64,000 nt of DNA from an uncultured Blautia sp. (GCA_946557785.1 CAMNTH010000004.1:1-64000); one strand, 5' to 3'; positions 33,445 to 43,426 are shown, counted from the first letter of the stretch. Notes: generated by a model from the letters alone, not told the origin. A program made the numbers and translations.

Positions 33445-34983
33445 TTACTCTCCTTTGCTTGAATTGAGAATACATGCCATGACTTTTTCCTGGGATGCCT
33501 CCGCAGCATTTAATTCCCCGGCAATCCTGCCCTCATTCATGACATAAATGCGGTCTGACATTCCCAATACCTCCGGAAGCTCGGAGGATATCATAATTAC
33601 TGATTTTCCTGCTGACACCAGATCGTTGATAATGCAGTAGATTTCATATTTTGCTCCTACATCAATGCCTCTGGTAGGTTCGTCCAGGATCAGAACGTCA
33701 GGGTCTGCAAACATCCACTTGGCAAGCAATACCTTCTGCTGATTGCCGCCGCTTAAGTTCCCCACATTCTGTTCTACAGACGGACACTTGGTTCTCAGCT
33801 TTTCCTTATATTCCACAGCAACTGCATACTCTTTGTCCGGATTGATCACGCCTCTGCTGCTGACCCCTTTCAGGTTCGCAAGGGTTGTATTTGTCTTAAT
33901 TGCATTGCTTAAGATCAGCCCGTCACCCTTCCGGTCCTCCGTTACATAAGCAAGCTTATGCTCAATGGCATCCCGGGCACTTTTCAGATTCACTTCTTTT
34001 CCATTGAGGAGAAGGCTTCCGCTGATATTCGTTCCATAGCTTTTTCCGAAAACGCTCATGGCAAGCTCCGTACGTCCTGCCCCCATCAGCCCGGAAATTC
34101 CCACAACCTCACCTTTTCGTACATTCATGGACACATTATCCACTACTTTTCGCTCTGAATAAAGCGGATGGTAAACAGTCCAGTTTTTTATTTCCATATT
34201 AATTTCACCGATCTTCACGCCGTTGCGCTTTGGGAACCGGTCTGCAATCTCACGTCCTACCATCCCCTTAATGATCCGGTCTTCCGAAAGATCATCCACA
34301 CCCTTTCTCAGGGTTTCAATGGTTGAGCCGTCACGGATTACCGTAATTTTATCGGCAACATAAGAGACTTCGTTTAATTTATGGGATATAATTATGCAGG
34401 TCATACCCTCTTTCTTTAATTTCAGCATCAAATCAAGAAGCGCCCTGGAATCCGACTCATTTAAAGAAGAGGTGGGTTCATCCAAAATCAAAAGCCTTGC
34501 TTTCTTAGCCAGAGCTTTTGCAATTTCTACAAGCTGCTGCTTTCCTACTCCAATATCCTTAATAAGTGTTCTGGGGGACTCTGAAAGTCCTACCTGCTTT
34601 GTATACTTTTCTGCCATACCATAGGTCTGATCCCAATTTATGGCAAATTTTTTTCCCCGTTCATTTCCCAGGAATATATTCTCTCCGATGGTCATATACG
34701 GAATCAAAGCTAATTCCTGATGGATGATTACAATTCCCTTTGCCTCGCTGTCCTTAATATCATGGAAACTACAGATTTCTCCATTATAAATAATATCTCC
34801 GGTGTAAGTTCCATGGGGATACACACCGGAAAGGACATTCATCAGCGTAGATTTTCCTGCGCCGTTTTCTCCTACAAGTGCATGGATCTCGCCCTCCTCT
34901 ACCTGCAGGTTTACATTATCAAGCGCCTTAACACCAGGGAATGTTTTGGTGATGTTCTTCATTTCCAACAGTATCCTTGCCAA
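33445..34983 (-). CDS. sugar ABC transporter ATPase, two fused domains (GguA/MmsA type)
   Basis: A 512-residue protein with two ABC domains. The first has GENGAGKST, signature [12 protein letters not shown] and [10 protein letters not shown]. The second has a degenerate Walker A ([11 protein letters not shown]), signature [14 protein letters not shown] and [13 protein letters not shown]. This asymmetry is normal for CUT2-class sugar transporters, which take up monosaccharides such as xylose, galactose or ribose. Confidence 0.93.
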   Translation of the reverse strand: MARILLEMKNITKTFPGVKALDNVNLQVEEGEIHALVGENGAGKSTLMNVLSGVYPHGTYTGDIIYNGEICSFHDIKDSEAKGIVIIHQELALIPYMTIGENIFLGNERGKKFAINWDQTYGMAEKYTKQVGLSESPRTLIKDIGVGKQQLVEIAKALAKKARLLILDEPTSSLNESDSRALLDLMLKLKKEGMTCIIISHKLNEVSYVADKITVIRDGSTIETLRKGVDDLSEDRIIKGMVGREIADRFPKRNGVKIGEINMEIKNWTVYHPLYSERKVVDNVSMNVRKGEVVGISGLMGAGRTELAMSVFGKSYGTNISGSLLLNGKEVNLKSARDAIEHKLAYVTEDRKGDGLILSNAIKTNTTLANLKGVSSRGVINPDKEYAVAVEYKEKLRTKCPSVEQNVGNLSGGNQQKVLLAKWMFADPDVLILDEPTRGIDVGAKYEIYCIINDLVSAGKSVIMISSELPEVLGMSDRIYVMNEGRIAGELNAAEASQEKVMACILNSSKGE

Positions 34984-35028
34984 AATTTCTCCCTCCCATC
35001 ATTCAAAAGTCCTATAGGCTTCATAGAA

Positions 35029-35054
35029 ACAGGCGGGCGCGCCGGCCCGCCTGT
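35029..35054 (-). terminator. intercistronic hairpin between binding protein and ATPase genes
   Basis: Very GC-rich perfect stem ACAGGCGGGC/GCCCGCCTGT with a 6-nt loop and only a short T stretch on the minus strand. Such stems after a binding-protein gene usually cause partial termination or protect the upstream mRNA, giving more binding protein than ATPase. Confidence 0.65.
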
Positions 35055-35092
35055 GTATTACTTATTGCTTACGCATGCGTCAATATGTTAGC

Positions 35093-36157
35093 TTACTGAA
35101 GCTGATCCTCTGTGTAGTATCCTGAATCAATAAGCAGTTCTTTGTAGTTATCAACTGTTACGGCAATCGGCTCACACAGATATGACGGAATCACGCCTGT
35201 ACCATTATCGTATGTTTCTTCATCATTTACAGGAGCTTCGCCGCCCTGCATGATAGCGTCAACCATTTCTACAACCTTGGATGCCAGAGCACGGGTATCC
35301 TTAAATACAGACATAGCCTGTTTTCCGTCAATGATGTTCGGCATATTCGCAATGTCACAGTCCTGGCCTGTGATCAGAGGATATTCTCCTGTATAGTTTG
35401 CTGCCAGAGCATTTTCAACACCAAGTGCTGTAGAGTCATTGGAAGCAAGAACAGCGTCAAGGTTTGTACCGTCTGCATAATAGGAAGAAAGAATATTCTC
35501 AAATCTTGCCTGTGCTGTTTCTGTTGCCCATGCGGCAGTAGCAACCTCATCCTTTGTTACCTGTCCGGAAGGAACTACCAGCTTGCCTGCATCAATATAA
35601 GGCTGCAGAACATCCATAGCACCGCCGAAGAAGAAGTTTACGTTATTATCGCCAGGGTCACCTGTTACTAGTTCCAGATTAAACGGTCCATCCTGATTTT
35701 CCAGATCCAGGGCGTCTGCAATGAACTGGCCCTGTGTCTTTCCAACCAGATAGTTATCAAACGTTGCATAATAGGAAACTGCATCTGTATTCATGATCAA
35801 ACGGTCATAAGCGATTACGGGAATTCCGGCTTCCTTTGCCTGTGCAAGAACGGTTCCGAGGGAATCGCCTTCAATGGAAGCAATAACCAGTAACTGGTCT
35901 CCATTTGCGATCATGTTTTCAATCTGAGAAACCTGTGTAGCAACTTCATTGCCAGCGAACTGAAGGTCTACTTCGTATCCCTTTGCTTCCAGTTCCTTCT
36001 TCATGTTTTCGCCGTCCTGATTCCATCTCTGAAGATCCTGTGTCGGCATTGCCACGCCGATCAGGCCTTTGCTTTCAGCCTTTACTGCTGCCGGTGCTGC
36101 AACCGTTCCAGCTACCATAGCGGCACACATAACTGCTACAAACAATTTTCTTTTCAT
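35093..36157 (-). CDS. sugar-binding protein, ChvE/XylF-like, no lipobox
   Basis: A 354-residue substrate-binding protein of the CUT2 class: LIGVAMPTQDLQRWNQDGEN, IENMIANGDQLLVIASIEGD, VIAYDRLIMNTDAVSYYATF and SLAL-type ending with ITGQDCD. The signal peptide ends around AAVKAES without a lipoprotein cysteine. ATG at 36157 has GGAGG 8 nt upstream. Expected to feed the ATPase/permease pair encoded downstream. Xylose, glucose or galactose are plausible ligands, but the sequence does not decide. Confidence 0.9.
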   Translation of the reverse strand: MKRKLFVAVMCAAMVAGTVAAPAAVKAESKGLIGVAMPTQDLQRWNQDGENMKKELEAKGYEVDLQFAGNEVATQVSQIENMIANGDQLLVIASIEGDSLGTVLAQAKEAGIPVIAYDRLIMNTDAVSYYATFDNYLVGKTQGQFIADALDLENQDGPFNLELVTGDPGDNNVNFFFGGAMDVLQPYIDAGKLVVPSGQVTKDEVATAAWATETAQARFENILSSYYADGTNLDAVLASNDSTALGVENALAANYTGEYPLITGQDCDIANMPNIIDGKQAMSVFKDTRALASKVVEMVDAIMQGGEAPVNDEETYDNGTGVIPSYLCEPIAVTVDNYKELLIDSGYYTEDQLQ

Positions 36158-36191
36158 CTTGAAATCCTCCATTTCTTTTTTAAGTGTCCAT

Positions 36192-36197
36192 ATTATA
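36192..36197 (-). promoter_or_regulatory. candidate -10 box for the ChvE-like gene
   Basis: On the minus strand TGGTATAAT is an extended -10 element, about 35 bp upstream of the start codon and after a hairpin. No good -35 box is visible. It would give the binding protein its own promoter within the operon. Confidence 0.4.
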
Positions 36198-36250
36198 CCA
36201 TTTCCTATACAGGATTTACTTGGCAAGTTATGGGACATTTTTTCCAAAAA

Positions 36251-36285
36251 GCAAAAATGCCCTGCAAAAAGCAAGACATTTTTGC
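36251..36285 (-). terminator. hairpin between the two binding-protein genes
   Basis: GCAAAAATGCCCTGC and GCAAGACATTTTTGC form a 15-position stem (two weak positions) with an A5 loop on the plus strand. On the minus strand it is followed by TTTTTGG. It probably ends part of the regulatory transcript before the transporter genes. Confidence 0.6.
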
Positions 36286-36313
36286 TGCAAAAATTTGCTA
36301 TTGACTTTTTATA

Positions 36314-37396
36314 TTACTGCATTCTAGTTTTCCATTGTTCTTCTTCTTTTTCCACATTCAGAAAAACGTCCTCTTCTGAATGAAAGCCCCCGTCTATGAT
36401 AATCTCATCCATATTATCTTTTGTCACGGCAATGGGCTGGATCATGCAGAAAGGAATTTCAGCACCACCGTCATCTATACTGCTGTTGATTCGTTCCAAT
36501 TCCTCTCCTTTTGCCATATTAATCGCATATCTGGCGGCTGCCTTTGCAAGGATTTCGATAGATTTAAAGGCAGTCATGGTCTGGGTTCCTTCTACAATTC
36601 TCTGGCAGGCAGCCAAATCCCCGTCCTGACCCACCACCTGCACGGAACCTGCCATCCGGTGTTCAGAAAGAACCCGGATTACCTGGGAGGCAATGTCGTC
36701 ATTTCCGCACATGATCCCCTTCACATCAGGATGGCCTGCAAGAGCCTTATCCAGATGGTCTGCTGCCCTCTCCGCCAGCCAGCCTTCGCAGTTTCCTTTA
36801 TACACTACATGAAGATTGCTTCCTTTTATTTCCTCCTCAAAGCCTTCCCGTACGAGACGCACATTATTGTCCTCCTCAGGTCCCTGAATCATAAAAATAT
36901 CGCCGCCATCCGGAATAGTTTTCAGCAGAGCCTTGGCCATTAAGCTTCCAACCCCCTTATTATTAAAAGAAACATAAAGATCCACCCCTGCATTCTGGAT
37001 GAGACGGTCATAGGATATCACTTTGATTCCTGCCTCTTTCGCCTTGGCAACCACCTCCGTAAGGGCGCTGCAGTCTGTAGGAACGATCACCAGAACATCC
37101 ACCTTTTTATCGATCAGATACTCTATCTGGGAAATCTGCTCCTTTACGCTTCCGTTGGCATTCTGTACATTCACTTCTGCTCCCAGTTTTTTTGCGGTGG
37201 ATACAAATACATCCCGGTCCCGGATCCAGCGCTCGATCACATAGGAATCAAAGCTCAGGCCGATCTTTACAAAATCGCTGCTTTCCTTTGGGATGTCCGG
37301 ATCTTTTGTTTGAATCTCCGTCTGGCCTTCACCACATCCTCCAAGCAGCAGGCATATGCAGCAGAGAAACGCCAGAAACATCTTCAGCTTTTTCAT
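36314..37396 (-). CDS. second CUT2-type sugar-binding lipoprotein
   Basis: A 360-residue binding protein with lipobox LLGGC (Cys21) and XylF-like blocks (KIGLSFDSYVIERWIRDRDV, IEYLIDKKVDVLVIVPTDCS, VISYDRLIQNAGVDLYVSFN and QVVGQDGDLAACQRIVEGTQ). Its stop-start spacing to the response regulator gene is 1 bp, placing it with the sensor module. It could deliver sugar to the transporter or to the sensor. The presence of both a lipid-anchored and a free binding protein in one operon is notable. Confidence 0.88.
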   Translation of the reverse strand: MKKLKMFLAFLCCICLLLGGCGEGQTEIQTKDPDIPKESSDFVKIGLSFDSYVIERWIRDRDVFVSTAKKLGAEVNVQNANGSVKEQISQIEYLIDKKVDVLVIVPTDCSALTEVVAKAKEAGIKVISYDRLIQNAGVDLYVSFNNKGVGSLMAKALLKTIPDGGDIFMIQGPEEDNNVRLVREGFEEEIKGSNLHVVYKGNCEGWLAERAADHLDKALAGHPDVKGIMCGNDDIASQVIRVLSEHRMAGSVQVVGQDGDLAACQRIVEGTQTMTAFKSIEILAKAAARYAINMAKGEELERINSSIDDGGAEIPFCMIQPIAVTKDNMDEIIIDGGFHSEEDVFLNVEKEEEQWKTRMQ

Positions 37397-37397
37397 A

Positions 37398-38993
37398 TTA
37401 TCCCAACCTCTCTCTGTATTCGCTTGGGGTCATCCCCTCATATTTCTTAAATATCCTGCTGAAATAATTGGGATCACTGTAGCCGCTCATAGCACAGACC
37501 TCTTTAATACTGTAATTTTGATTTTTTAAAAGTTTCCGCGCTTTCTGCATACGGGTTCTTGTAAGATATTCGATAAAATTCTCTCCCTGTTCCTGCTTAA
37601 ACAGTTTGCTGAAATAATAAGGGCTGATATCCACCAGCCTGGACACCTCATCCAGGGAAATATCTTTCTGATAGTTCTCATCAATGTACGCTTTAGCCTT
37701 TGCAACCACAGATTCCGATTCTTTTTCCTTGGTGGTAGCCATTCCTCTTACAACTGCTTCCGTCTTTTCCAGGAACCATCTGCGCAATTCCTCATAGTCC
37801 GTACAGGATTGGATTTCCTTAAGATAATTTTCCCTGTAGCGAAATCCGTATTTCATGCTCCCCTTAAAAAAAGCCGTATATTCTACCCGCATTACAAGCT
37901 CCAGAACCTTGATCTCTATATCGTTCCGATAGTCTCTGTAATTCGCCGTCATCCAGTTAAAGAACTGATTGGCTGCTTCCGTGCTTCCTGCATAATCTGC
38001 CTCAATGGTTCTCTGAAAATACTTATTTTCCAAATCCAATGGATACTCTCCGTCATAATCCTGTACCCTTGGAATATCGTTGATATGGGCTACATGGCTG
38101 TTTCCCTCCCGAAGAGCGCACAGCGCTTCCGTATAGGATTCCTTTACAGTCTCCAAAGGGCGGACTCTGCCAATGCCTGCACGGAACTTGCTGTCAATTC
38201 GGTTTTCCAGCTTATGAATGAGGTTACGCACCCTGGTCACGATTTCCACGCGCTCCTCATATTCTACATTTCCAGACTCATGAGGAACCAGGATCACAAT
38301 GCAGTTTCCCATGACAGGCCCAACAAGGCAGTCAAAAAATCCTTTGGTAATCTCCCGGAATTCCGGATAAAATCGGCTGGCCCGGACGCTGGCACCCACG
38401 GCATTGGTCAAAATACCGTCCTCCACACTGTCTCCAAATTCCACCACAGCCATAAAGGCATATTCCTTTTCAATGTTCAAAAGCTCCCTGTAATTGCTCT
38501 GATATGTATGAAATTCGTCCTGCAGAAGCAGATTGTAAATATAACCGGATTCGATCATGGGAACTACGGTCTCCAGCTTCTCCCGGATCTTCAGATCATC
38601 GCTGCGCCTTCTTCGGGTCTCATCCACCTGCTGCATAGCTTTGGAACAGGCCTCCAGAATTTTCTTTTTGCTCACAGGCTTTGTAAGATATTCCATTACC
38701 CCCAGATTAATGGATTCCTGAGCATAGTAAAATTTGTCATATGCTGAAATCACGATAAAAATAGTACTTTTGTTAAATTTCCGTACCTCCTTCATAGCCT
38801 GTATACCGCTTAAACCAGGCATCTGGATATCCACAAAAGCGATATCGGGACGGAAGTTCTCTGCCTGCTCCACCACAGCCCTGCCGGTTTTGGCACAGGC
38901 AATTTCACACTCGTTTCCATAATTGCTTGTAATAATATTTTTCAGTGATTCCAGCATAATGCCTTCATCATCCGCAAGTAAAATACGATACAT
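37398..38993 (-). CDS. response regulator with AraC-type output domain (YesN-like)
   Basis: A 531-residue protein. The receiver domain has ILLADDEG, phosphoacceptor Asp55 in FVDIQMPG, and YLTKPVSKK. A long linker/sensor region follows, then two helix-turn-helix motifs at the C-terminus (ISLDEVSRLVDISPYYFSKL and YSIKEVCAMSGYSDPNYFSR). ATG at 38993 has AGGG 7 nt upstream. It pairs with the kinase encoded just before it and probably activates the sugar transport genes downstream. Confidence 0.93.
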   Translation of the reverse strand: MYRILLADDEGIMLESLKNIITSNYGNECEIACAKTGRAVVEQAENFRPDIAFVDIQMPGLSGIQAMKEVRKFNKSTIFIVISAYDKFYYAQESINLGVMEYLTKPVSKKKILEACSKAMQQVDETRRRRSDDLKIREKLETVVPMIESGYIYNLLLQDEFHTYQSNYRELLNIEKEYAFMAVVEFGDSVEDGILTNAVGASVRASRFYPEFREITKGFFDCLVGPVMGNCIVILVPHESGNVEYEERVEIVTRVRNLIHKLENRIDSKFRAGIGRVRPLETVKESYTEALCALREGNSHVAHINDIPRVQDYDGEYPLDLENKYFQRTIEADYAGSTEAANQFFNWMTANYRDYRNDIEIKVLELVMRVEYTAFFKGSMKYGFRYRENYLKEIQSCTDYEELRRWFLEKTEAVVRGMATTKEKESESVVAKAKAYIDENYQKDISLDEVSRLVDISPYYFSKLFKQEQGENFIEYLTRTRMQKARKLLKNQNYSIKEVCAMSGYSDPNYFSRIFKKYEGMTPSEYRERLG

Positions 38994-39009
38994 ATGCGTT
39001 CCCTCTCTG

Positions 39010-40497
39010 TCATTCCACAGGTATGGCAATAACTACCTCTGTTCCCTGATTTTCTCCTTGGCTCTCAATTGTAAGAAGGTTTTTCCGATTATAATAAAGT
39101 TCCAGCCTGCTGATCACATTGTTCATTCCAATGCCTGTAGAATCCCCCTGATCTTCCTCGCTTCTAATTTCACCGCTTAAGATCTGCCGGATTCTCTCCT
39201 TCTCAATCCCCTTGCCATTATCCTTTACACTAATACGGATCTGATTTCCCTTGCTTCGGATATCAAGATGGATGGTTCCCTCCCAGTCAATATTGCGGAT
39301 TCCGTGGTTTACGGCATTTTCTACAATGGGCTGGATGATCATGCTTGGTACCTTACAGTCCAGCACCTCTTCCTCCACCTGCGTTGTAAAATGGATGTCT
39401 CCGGCAAACCGTACGTTTAGGATATAGATATAATTTTCTACAGCCTCCACTTCTTCCAAAAGAGTAGCATCCTCGCTGCCTTTTTTTACATTATAACGAA
39501 AGAAATCTGCCATGCGCTCCACAAAAATGCTTGTTTTCTCTGCATCCTCCATCATAGCAAGCTGTGCCCCTGCATTTAAGGAGTTAAAGAGAAAATGAGG
39601 GTTAATCTGTGACTGAAGATATTTTAGCTGAGCTTCCTTTAAATGATTTTCCATGAGAAGCTCCCGCTCCATCATTGCCTGCTCCTTTTCCATATTTTCC
39701 TTGGTAAGCTTCATATACTCTTCCAGACTGGAAACCATGGTATTAAATGCCCTTGTTACCACACCCACCTCATCATTGGCGTCCGTCGGAGGCATTTTTA
39801 CGTTGAAATTCGCCTGGCCTACCAGATTGGCCGTAGCTGCAAGTCCAGAAAGCGGAGCAACAACCCCTTTCACCATATAAAAAAGCATCATGATACACAC
39901 TCCCATCATCAGAACCAGCATCACATTACTTGCCACTTCCATGTAGCGAATGGCACTTTGGAGAGCCTGATAACTTGCGGAGTTGTTTTTGAACTGCTGT
40001 ACATTCAGCTCTGAAATATAACTATTTAAATAACGGTACATCTCTAAGGTATCTGTATAGGAACCCTTATATTTTTCCACATTTCTTCCTCTTTTTGCCA
40101 GAACAGTCTCTGCAGTATAATCCAGATAAGTCTCGGACATTTTGCGGATATTTTTTTCCAGAAGCTTTACCGGATTTTCCATGACCTGTTCATTCAGCCG
40201 CTCCAAAAGAATCCTGTATTTTGCTTCGCTCCTGTAGTAGTTTTCCAGGGAATCCGATGTTTTCACAGTCAGATAATTATACATATCCGTCTGGACTGCT
40301 TCCAAAGATTCCGCAAGCTCCGTCAGGTCTACGTTGCTGGCATAAACCATATCCAGGCTTTGCATTGTCTTATTCATCTGCCAATACATCAGGATGTTTG
40401 CGCTGAACAAAATAATTGCCACCATCCCCACCTGAAAGAGCACCTTTACGGCCAGGGGCATATCCCTCCACCGAAATCTTCGTTTACTGTTTTTCAT
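39010..40497 (-). CDS. sensor histidine kinase (YesM-like, LytS/His_kinase family)
   Basis: A 495-residue membrane kinase: helix near residues 17-38, an extracytoplasmic helical domain, a second helix near 188-213, HAMP, then the phospho-acceptor His in QINPHFLFNSL (about residue 298) and an HATPase domain with IVENAVNHGI, DNGKGI and GIGMNNV. Overlaps the upstream binding-protein gene by 14 nt. It presumably reads sugar occupancy through the membrane-anchored binding protein. Confidence 0.93.
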   Translation of the reverse strand: MKNSKRRFRWRDMPLAVKVLFQVGMVAIILFSANILMYWQMNKTMQSLDMVYASNVDLTELAESLEAVQTDMYNYLTVKTSDSLENYYRSEAKYRILLERLNEQVMENPVKLLEKNIRKMSETYLDYTAETVLAKRGRNVEKYKGSYTDTLEMYRYLNSYISELNVQQFKNNSASYQALQSAIRYMEVASNVMLVLMMGVCIMMLFYMVKGVVAPLSGLAATANLVGQANFNVKMPPTDANDEVGVVTRAFNTMVSSLEEYMKLTKENMEKEQAMMERELLMENHLKEAQLKYLQSQINPHFLFNSLNAGAQLAMMEDAEKTSIFVERMADFFRYNVKKGSEDATLLEEVEAVENYIYILNVRFAGDIHFTTQVEEEVLDCKVPSMIIQPIVENAVNHGIRNIDWEGTIHLDIRSKGNQIRISVKDNGKGIEKERIRQILSGEIRSEEDQGDSTGIGMNNVISRLELYYNRKNLLTIESQGENQGTEVVIAIPVE

Positions 40498-41512
40498 CCT
40501 GTTTCTCCTGTTGTTTCCAGTTATCTCTGGTGATCACATCCATGTCTACCGTATAATAGGAATTGGCCCGTCCTACTTCCATATATTCAGTAAGAGCTTC
40601 AATGCTGTAGATTCCGATCTGCTCCACATCCATGGCAAGGGTTACCGGGATCAGTCCTTTTTTTACTGCATCCATGATGGTTCTTGAGGTATAATATCCG
40701 ATAATCTTCACTTCCCCTACCAAATTAAAATCAATCATTGCCTGGTAGGCGCATTCCGTAGTAACCTCGTCCAGACATACCAAAATCTCCGGCGGCCCTT
40801 CTGGGGACTGGAATATACTGCGGATAGCTTCCTCTGTATCAAACTGGCTTTGGTACATAATGTTCTGAGACTGAATCTTGATTTTCTGGTCGGAACTTTC
40901 TTTATTTTCCACTGCGCTGTATATCTGCCCGTAAAGCTGATTCTGCCCCAGCTCCTGTTCCCTGTTCAAAAGCACCAAAATCCTTTTCGTATGATCGTCC
41001 ACAAGATCTGCTACCTGCTCTCCGTATGTCTGTCCCAACTGGTAGTCATTAATACCTACAAAAGACTGCCGGAGGCTTATGGGCGCATCATTTACGATGG
41101 TTACCACCGGGATTCCCTTATTTGCTGCCTCATCAATTTTCTCCTGAAGTCCCTCTTCGCCGTTGTATTCCAAAATAATGCCGTCTACCTGGGCGGCAAT
41201 GCTCATATCCATATAATCCGCTTTGCTGTAGTTCTCTCCGCTCTCGCTTCCCTTAAGCTCCAAAACAGCATCGTGTGCCAGAGCCTCCTGTCTTGCGTTT
41301 TCGTAAACTGCCTCCCAGAAGGTGCTGTTCCGGCTGTCTACGATCATCTCATACTGATACTTATATACATGATTCAGCTCATTTGAGGAGACTCCTGCAT
41401 TTTCCATGATCTTTCCATAGTAAAATGTCATCAGAGCCATAAAAAGGCCTCCCATCACAATAGCCAGCAGGAGCATCCAGATTTCTCTGTGAATCCTTTG
41501 ATTTCTGTTCAT
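40484..41512 (-). CDS. membrane-anchored periplasmic-binding-type sensor protein
   Basis: A 342-residue protein with an uncleaved-looking N-terminal helix (IWMLLLAIVMGGLFMALMTF, no lipobox) and a type I periplasmic binding fold (MSIAAQVDGIILEYNG, IPVVTIVNDAPISLRQSFVG, EVKIIGYYTSRTIMDAVKKG). It is the first gene of the operon, translationally overlapped with the kinase gene, so it most likely acts as the sugar-sensing co-receptor of the two-component system rather than as a transport protein. Confidence 0.85.
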   Translation of the reverse strand: MNRNQRIHREIWMLLLAIVMGGLFMALMTFYYGKIMENAGVSSNELNHVYKYQYEMIVDSRNSTFWEAVYENARQEALAHDAVLELKGSESGENYSKADYMDMSIAAQVDGIILEYNGEEGLQEKIDEAANKGIPVVTIVNDAPISLRQSFVGINDYQLGQTYGEQVADLVDDHTKRILVLLNREQELGQNQLYGQIYSAVENKESSDQKIKIQSQNIMYQSQFDTEEAIRSIFQSPEGPPEILVCLDEVTTECAYQAMIDFNLVGEVKIIGYYTSRTIMDAVKKGLIPVTLAMDVEQIGIYSIEALTEYMEVGRANSYYTVDMDVITRDNWKQQEKQDEKQ

Positions 41513-41564
41513 ATCTCTCCCCTCTTCGCCCTCTTTTCTCCCTATATAGTCAGAGCCTTCTTTT

Positions 41565-41592
41565 ATTATAGCAAAGCCTCGCAGTAACTCAA
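41565..41592 (-). promoter_or_regulatory. promoter of the sugar sensing operon
   Basis: On the minus strand TTGAGT (41587-41592) and TATAAT (41565-41570) are 16 bp apart, and TG one base upstream of the -10 makes it an extended -10 promoter. It lies about 53 bp from the first gene. Confidence 0.65.
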
Positions 41593-41622
41593 CAAAAATT
41601 TCCGAATCCCTGTATTTTGAAA

Positions 41623-41651
41623 TTGCTTTTTGCGTGCTTTTTCGATATACT
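41623..41651 (+). promoter_or_regulatory. promoter of the YesL-like gene
   Basis: TTGCTT at 41623-41628 and TATACT at 41646-41651, 17 bp apart, 43 bp upstream of the start codon. Divergent from, and about 30 bp away from, the operon promoter. Confidence 0.6.
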
Positions 41652-41693
41652 ATTCTTTAACGATATATTCTCAGACAGAAAGGAAGTAACACT

Positions 41694-42440
41694 ATGGATC
41701 GTATTTTTAACATGGACAATAAATTCTTCGTCTTTATGGGCAAAGTTGCAGATTTGATCATTTTGAACCTGCTGTGCATTGTGTGCAGCATCCCCATTGT
41801 CACTGCAGGTGCTTCCATAACTGCAATGTTCTATGTCACCCTTAAGATGGCTAGGAACGAAGAATCCTATATTGTCAAAGGCTTTTTCAAATCCTTTAAG
41901 GAAAACTTCAAGCAGGCCACCATTATCCACCTTATCATGATGGTAACTGCACTGCTGCTGTTTTTTGACATCCGGATCGTAAATCAGATGGAAGGAAAAC
42001 TTTACAGAGGCCTGTTCGTAATTTTCCTGGCTTTCGGTATTTTGTATTTGTTGATTTTTATGTATATCTATCCGATTTTATCCAAGTTTTATAATTCCAT
42101 TAAGGCAACCTTTACCAATGCGTTTTTAATGTCCATCCGTCATCTGCCCTATACAGTGCTGATGATCATTATTTCCGCAGTTCCTTTCGCATTAATGTTT
42201 ATTCCGGATGCAAGAATCATGTCCACTGTAATGATGGTTTTGATCCTCTTAGGATTTTCCACAGTCGCCTACTGCAACTCCTTCTTCTTTGTGAAAATAT
42301 TTGACAATTATATTCCCAAGGACGATAGCGAAGATGCAGATCCGGATTCCATTGAAGCTTCTCTAAAGGCACTGGATTCACTGGCTGACCCTGAAGGACC
42401 GGAATCCTCTTCCTGTGAAAATTCCGGAGATGAGGCATAA
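41694..42440 (+). CDS. YesL-like membrane protein (DUF624)
   Basis: A 248-residue protein with about five helices and the DUF624 opening (FFVFMGKVADLIILNLLCIV, then SIPIVTAGASITAMFYVTLK). The C-terminal 40 residues are acidic and soluble. Genes of this family are usually found next to sugar ABC operons and YesM/YesN-type two-component systems, as here. The function is not established. AGAAAGGAAG precedes the ATG. Confidence 0.88.
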   Translation: MDRIFNMDNKFFVFMGKVADLIILNLLCIVCSIPIVTAGASITAMFYVTLKMARNEESYIVKGFFKSFKENFKQATIIHLIMMVTALLLFFDIRIVNQMEGKLYRGLFVIFLAFGILYLLIFMYIYPILSKFYNSIKATFTNAFLMSIRHLPYTVLMIIISAVPFALMFIPDARIMSTVMMVLILLGFSTVAYCNSFFFVKIFDNYIPKDDSEDADPDSIEASLKALDSLADPEGPESSSCENSGDEA

Positions 42441-43426
42441 TGGCACTGGCAGATGCATATCCTTATGATGTCTTTACTGATCCGGTTTCTACGAAATGGA
42501 ACGAAAAGCCATATCATTCCCTGGATTACATGCTCAGGCAACGTTTCGGGGAAAAAGTTTATAAAGTAACTTTAAACGGCGGCATGTCCTGTCCTAACCG
42601 GGATGGCACCATAGGCCGCCGCGGCTGTATCTTCTGCAGTGAAGGAGGGAGCGGTGATTTTGCCGCAGATGCTTCTCTTTCCATTACAGATCAGATCAAC
42701 AGCCAAATAAAGATTCTTTCCGGCAAGCGTCCTATCCGGAAATACATCGCTTATTTTCAGGCCTACACCAATACCTATGCTCCTGTAGGATATTTAGAAA
42801 AAATTTTTACAGAGGCCATCCATCACCCGGCTGTTGCTGCCCTTTCCATAGGTACCCGTCCGGATTGTCTGGGAGAAGAGGTTTTTACTCTTTTAGAAGC
42901 CCTGAACAGACAGAAGCCCGTGTGGGTGGAACTTGGCCTGCAGACCATTCACGAACGTACGGCGCAGTATATCCGGAGAGGTTATCCCCTGTCTTGTTTT
43001 ACAAAGGCAGTGAGGGAGCTGCGGGAAAGGGGCATGGAGGTTATCGTTCATACGATTCTCGGCCTTCCCGGCGAAACACAGAAGGATATTCTTGATACCA
43101 TGGATTATCTGAACGCCATGGATATTCAGGGAATCAAGCTCCAGCTTCTTCATGTATTGTCCGGCACTGATCTTGCCCTGGATTATGAGAAAGGACTTTT
43201 CCAGGTATATACAAGAGAAGAATACCTGAATCTGCTGATAGACTGTCTGGAACATCTGTCTCCTTCCATAGTGATTCATCGTATGACAGGGGACGGGCCT
43301 AAGGATCTATTGATCGCCCCGCTATGGGCCAGCCGCAAGAGAGAGGTCTTAAATCTCCTTCATCATTGTATGAAAGAGCGCCAAAGTTTTCAGGGGAAGC
43401 GCTATCACCCGTCATTAAAGCAATAG
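42440..43426 (+). CDS. radical SAM protein, YhcC/TIGR01212 family
   Basis: A 328-residue radical SAM enzyme. The cluster cysteines are Cys51, Cys63 and Cys66 (CPNRDGTIGRRGCIFC), the long first spacer being typical of this family. Other motifs are AYFQAYTNTYAP, VELGLQTIHE and THTILGLPGE-like VHTILGLPGETQKDI. The ATG overlaps the stop of the YesL-like gene (TAATG), so the two are coupled. The biochemical role of the family is not firmly known. Confidence 0.9.
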   Translation: MALADAYPYDVFTDPVSTKWNEKPYHSLDYMLRQRFGEKVYKVTLNGGMSCPNRDGTIGRRGCIFCSEGGSGDFAADASLSITDQINSQIKILSGKRPIRKYIAYFQAYTNTYAPVGYLEKIFTEAIHHPAVAALSIGTRPDCLGEEVFTLLEALNRQKPVWVELGLQTIHERTAQYIRRGYPLSCFTKAVRELRERGMEVIVHTILGLPGETQKDILDTMDYLNAMDIQGIKLQLLHVLSGTDLALDYEKGLFQVYTREEYLNLLIDCLEHLSPSIVIHRMTGDGPKDLLIAPLWASRKREVLNLLHHCMKERQSFQGKRYHPSLKQ

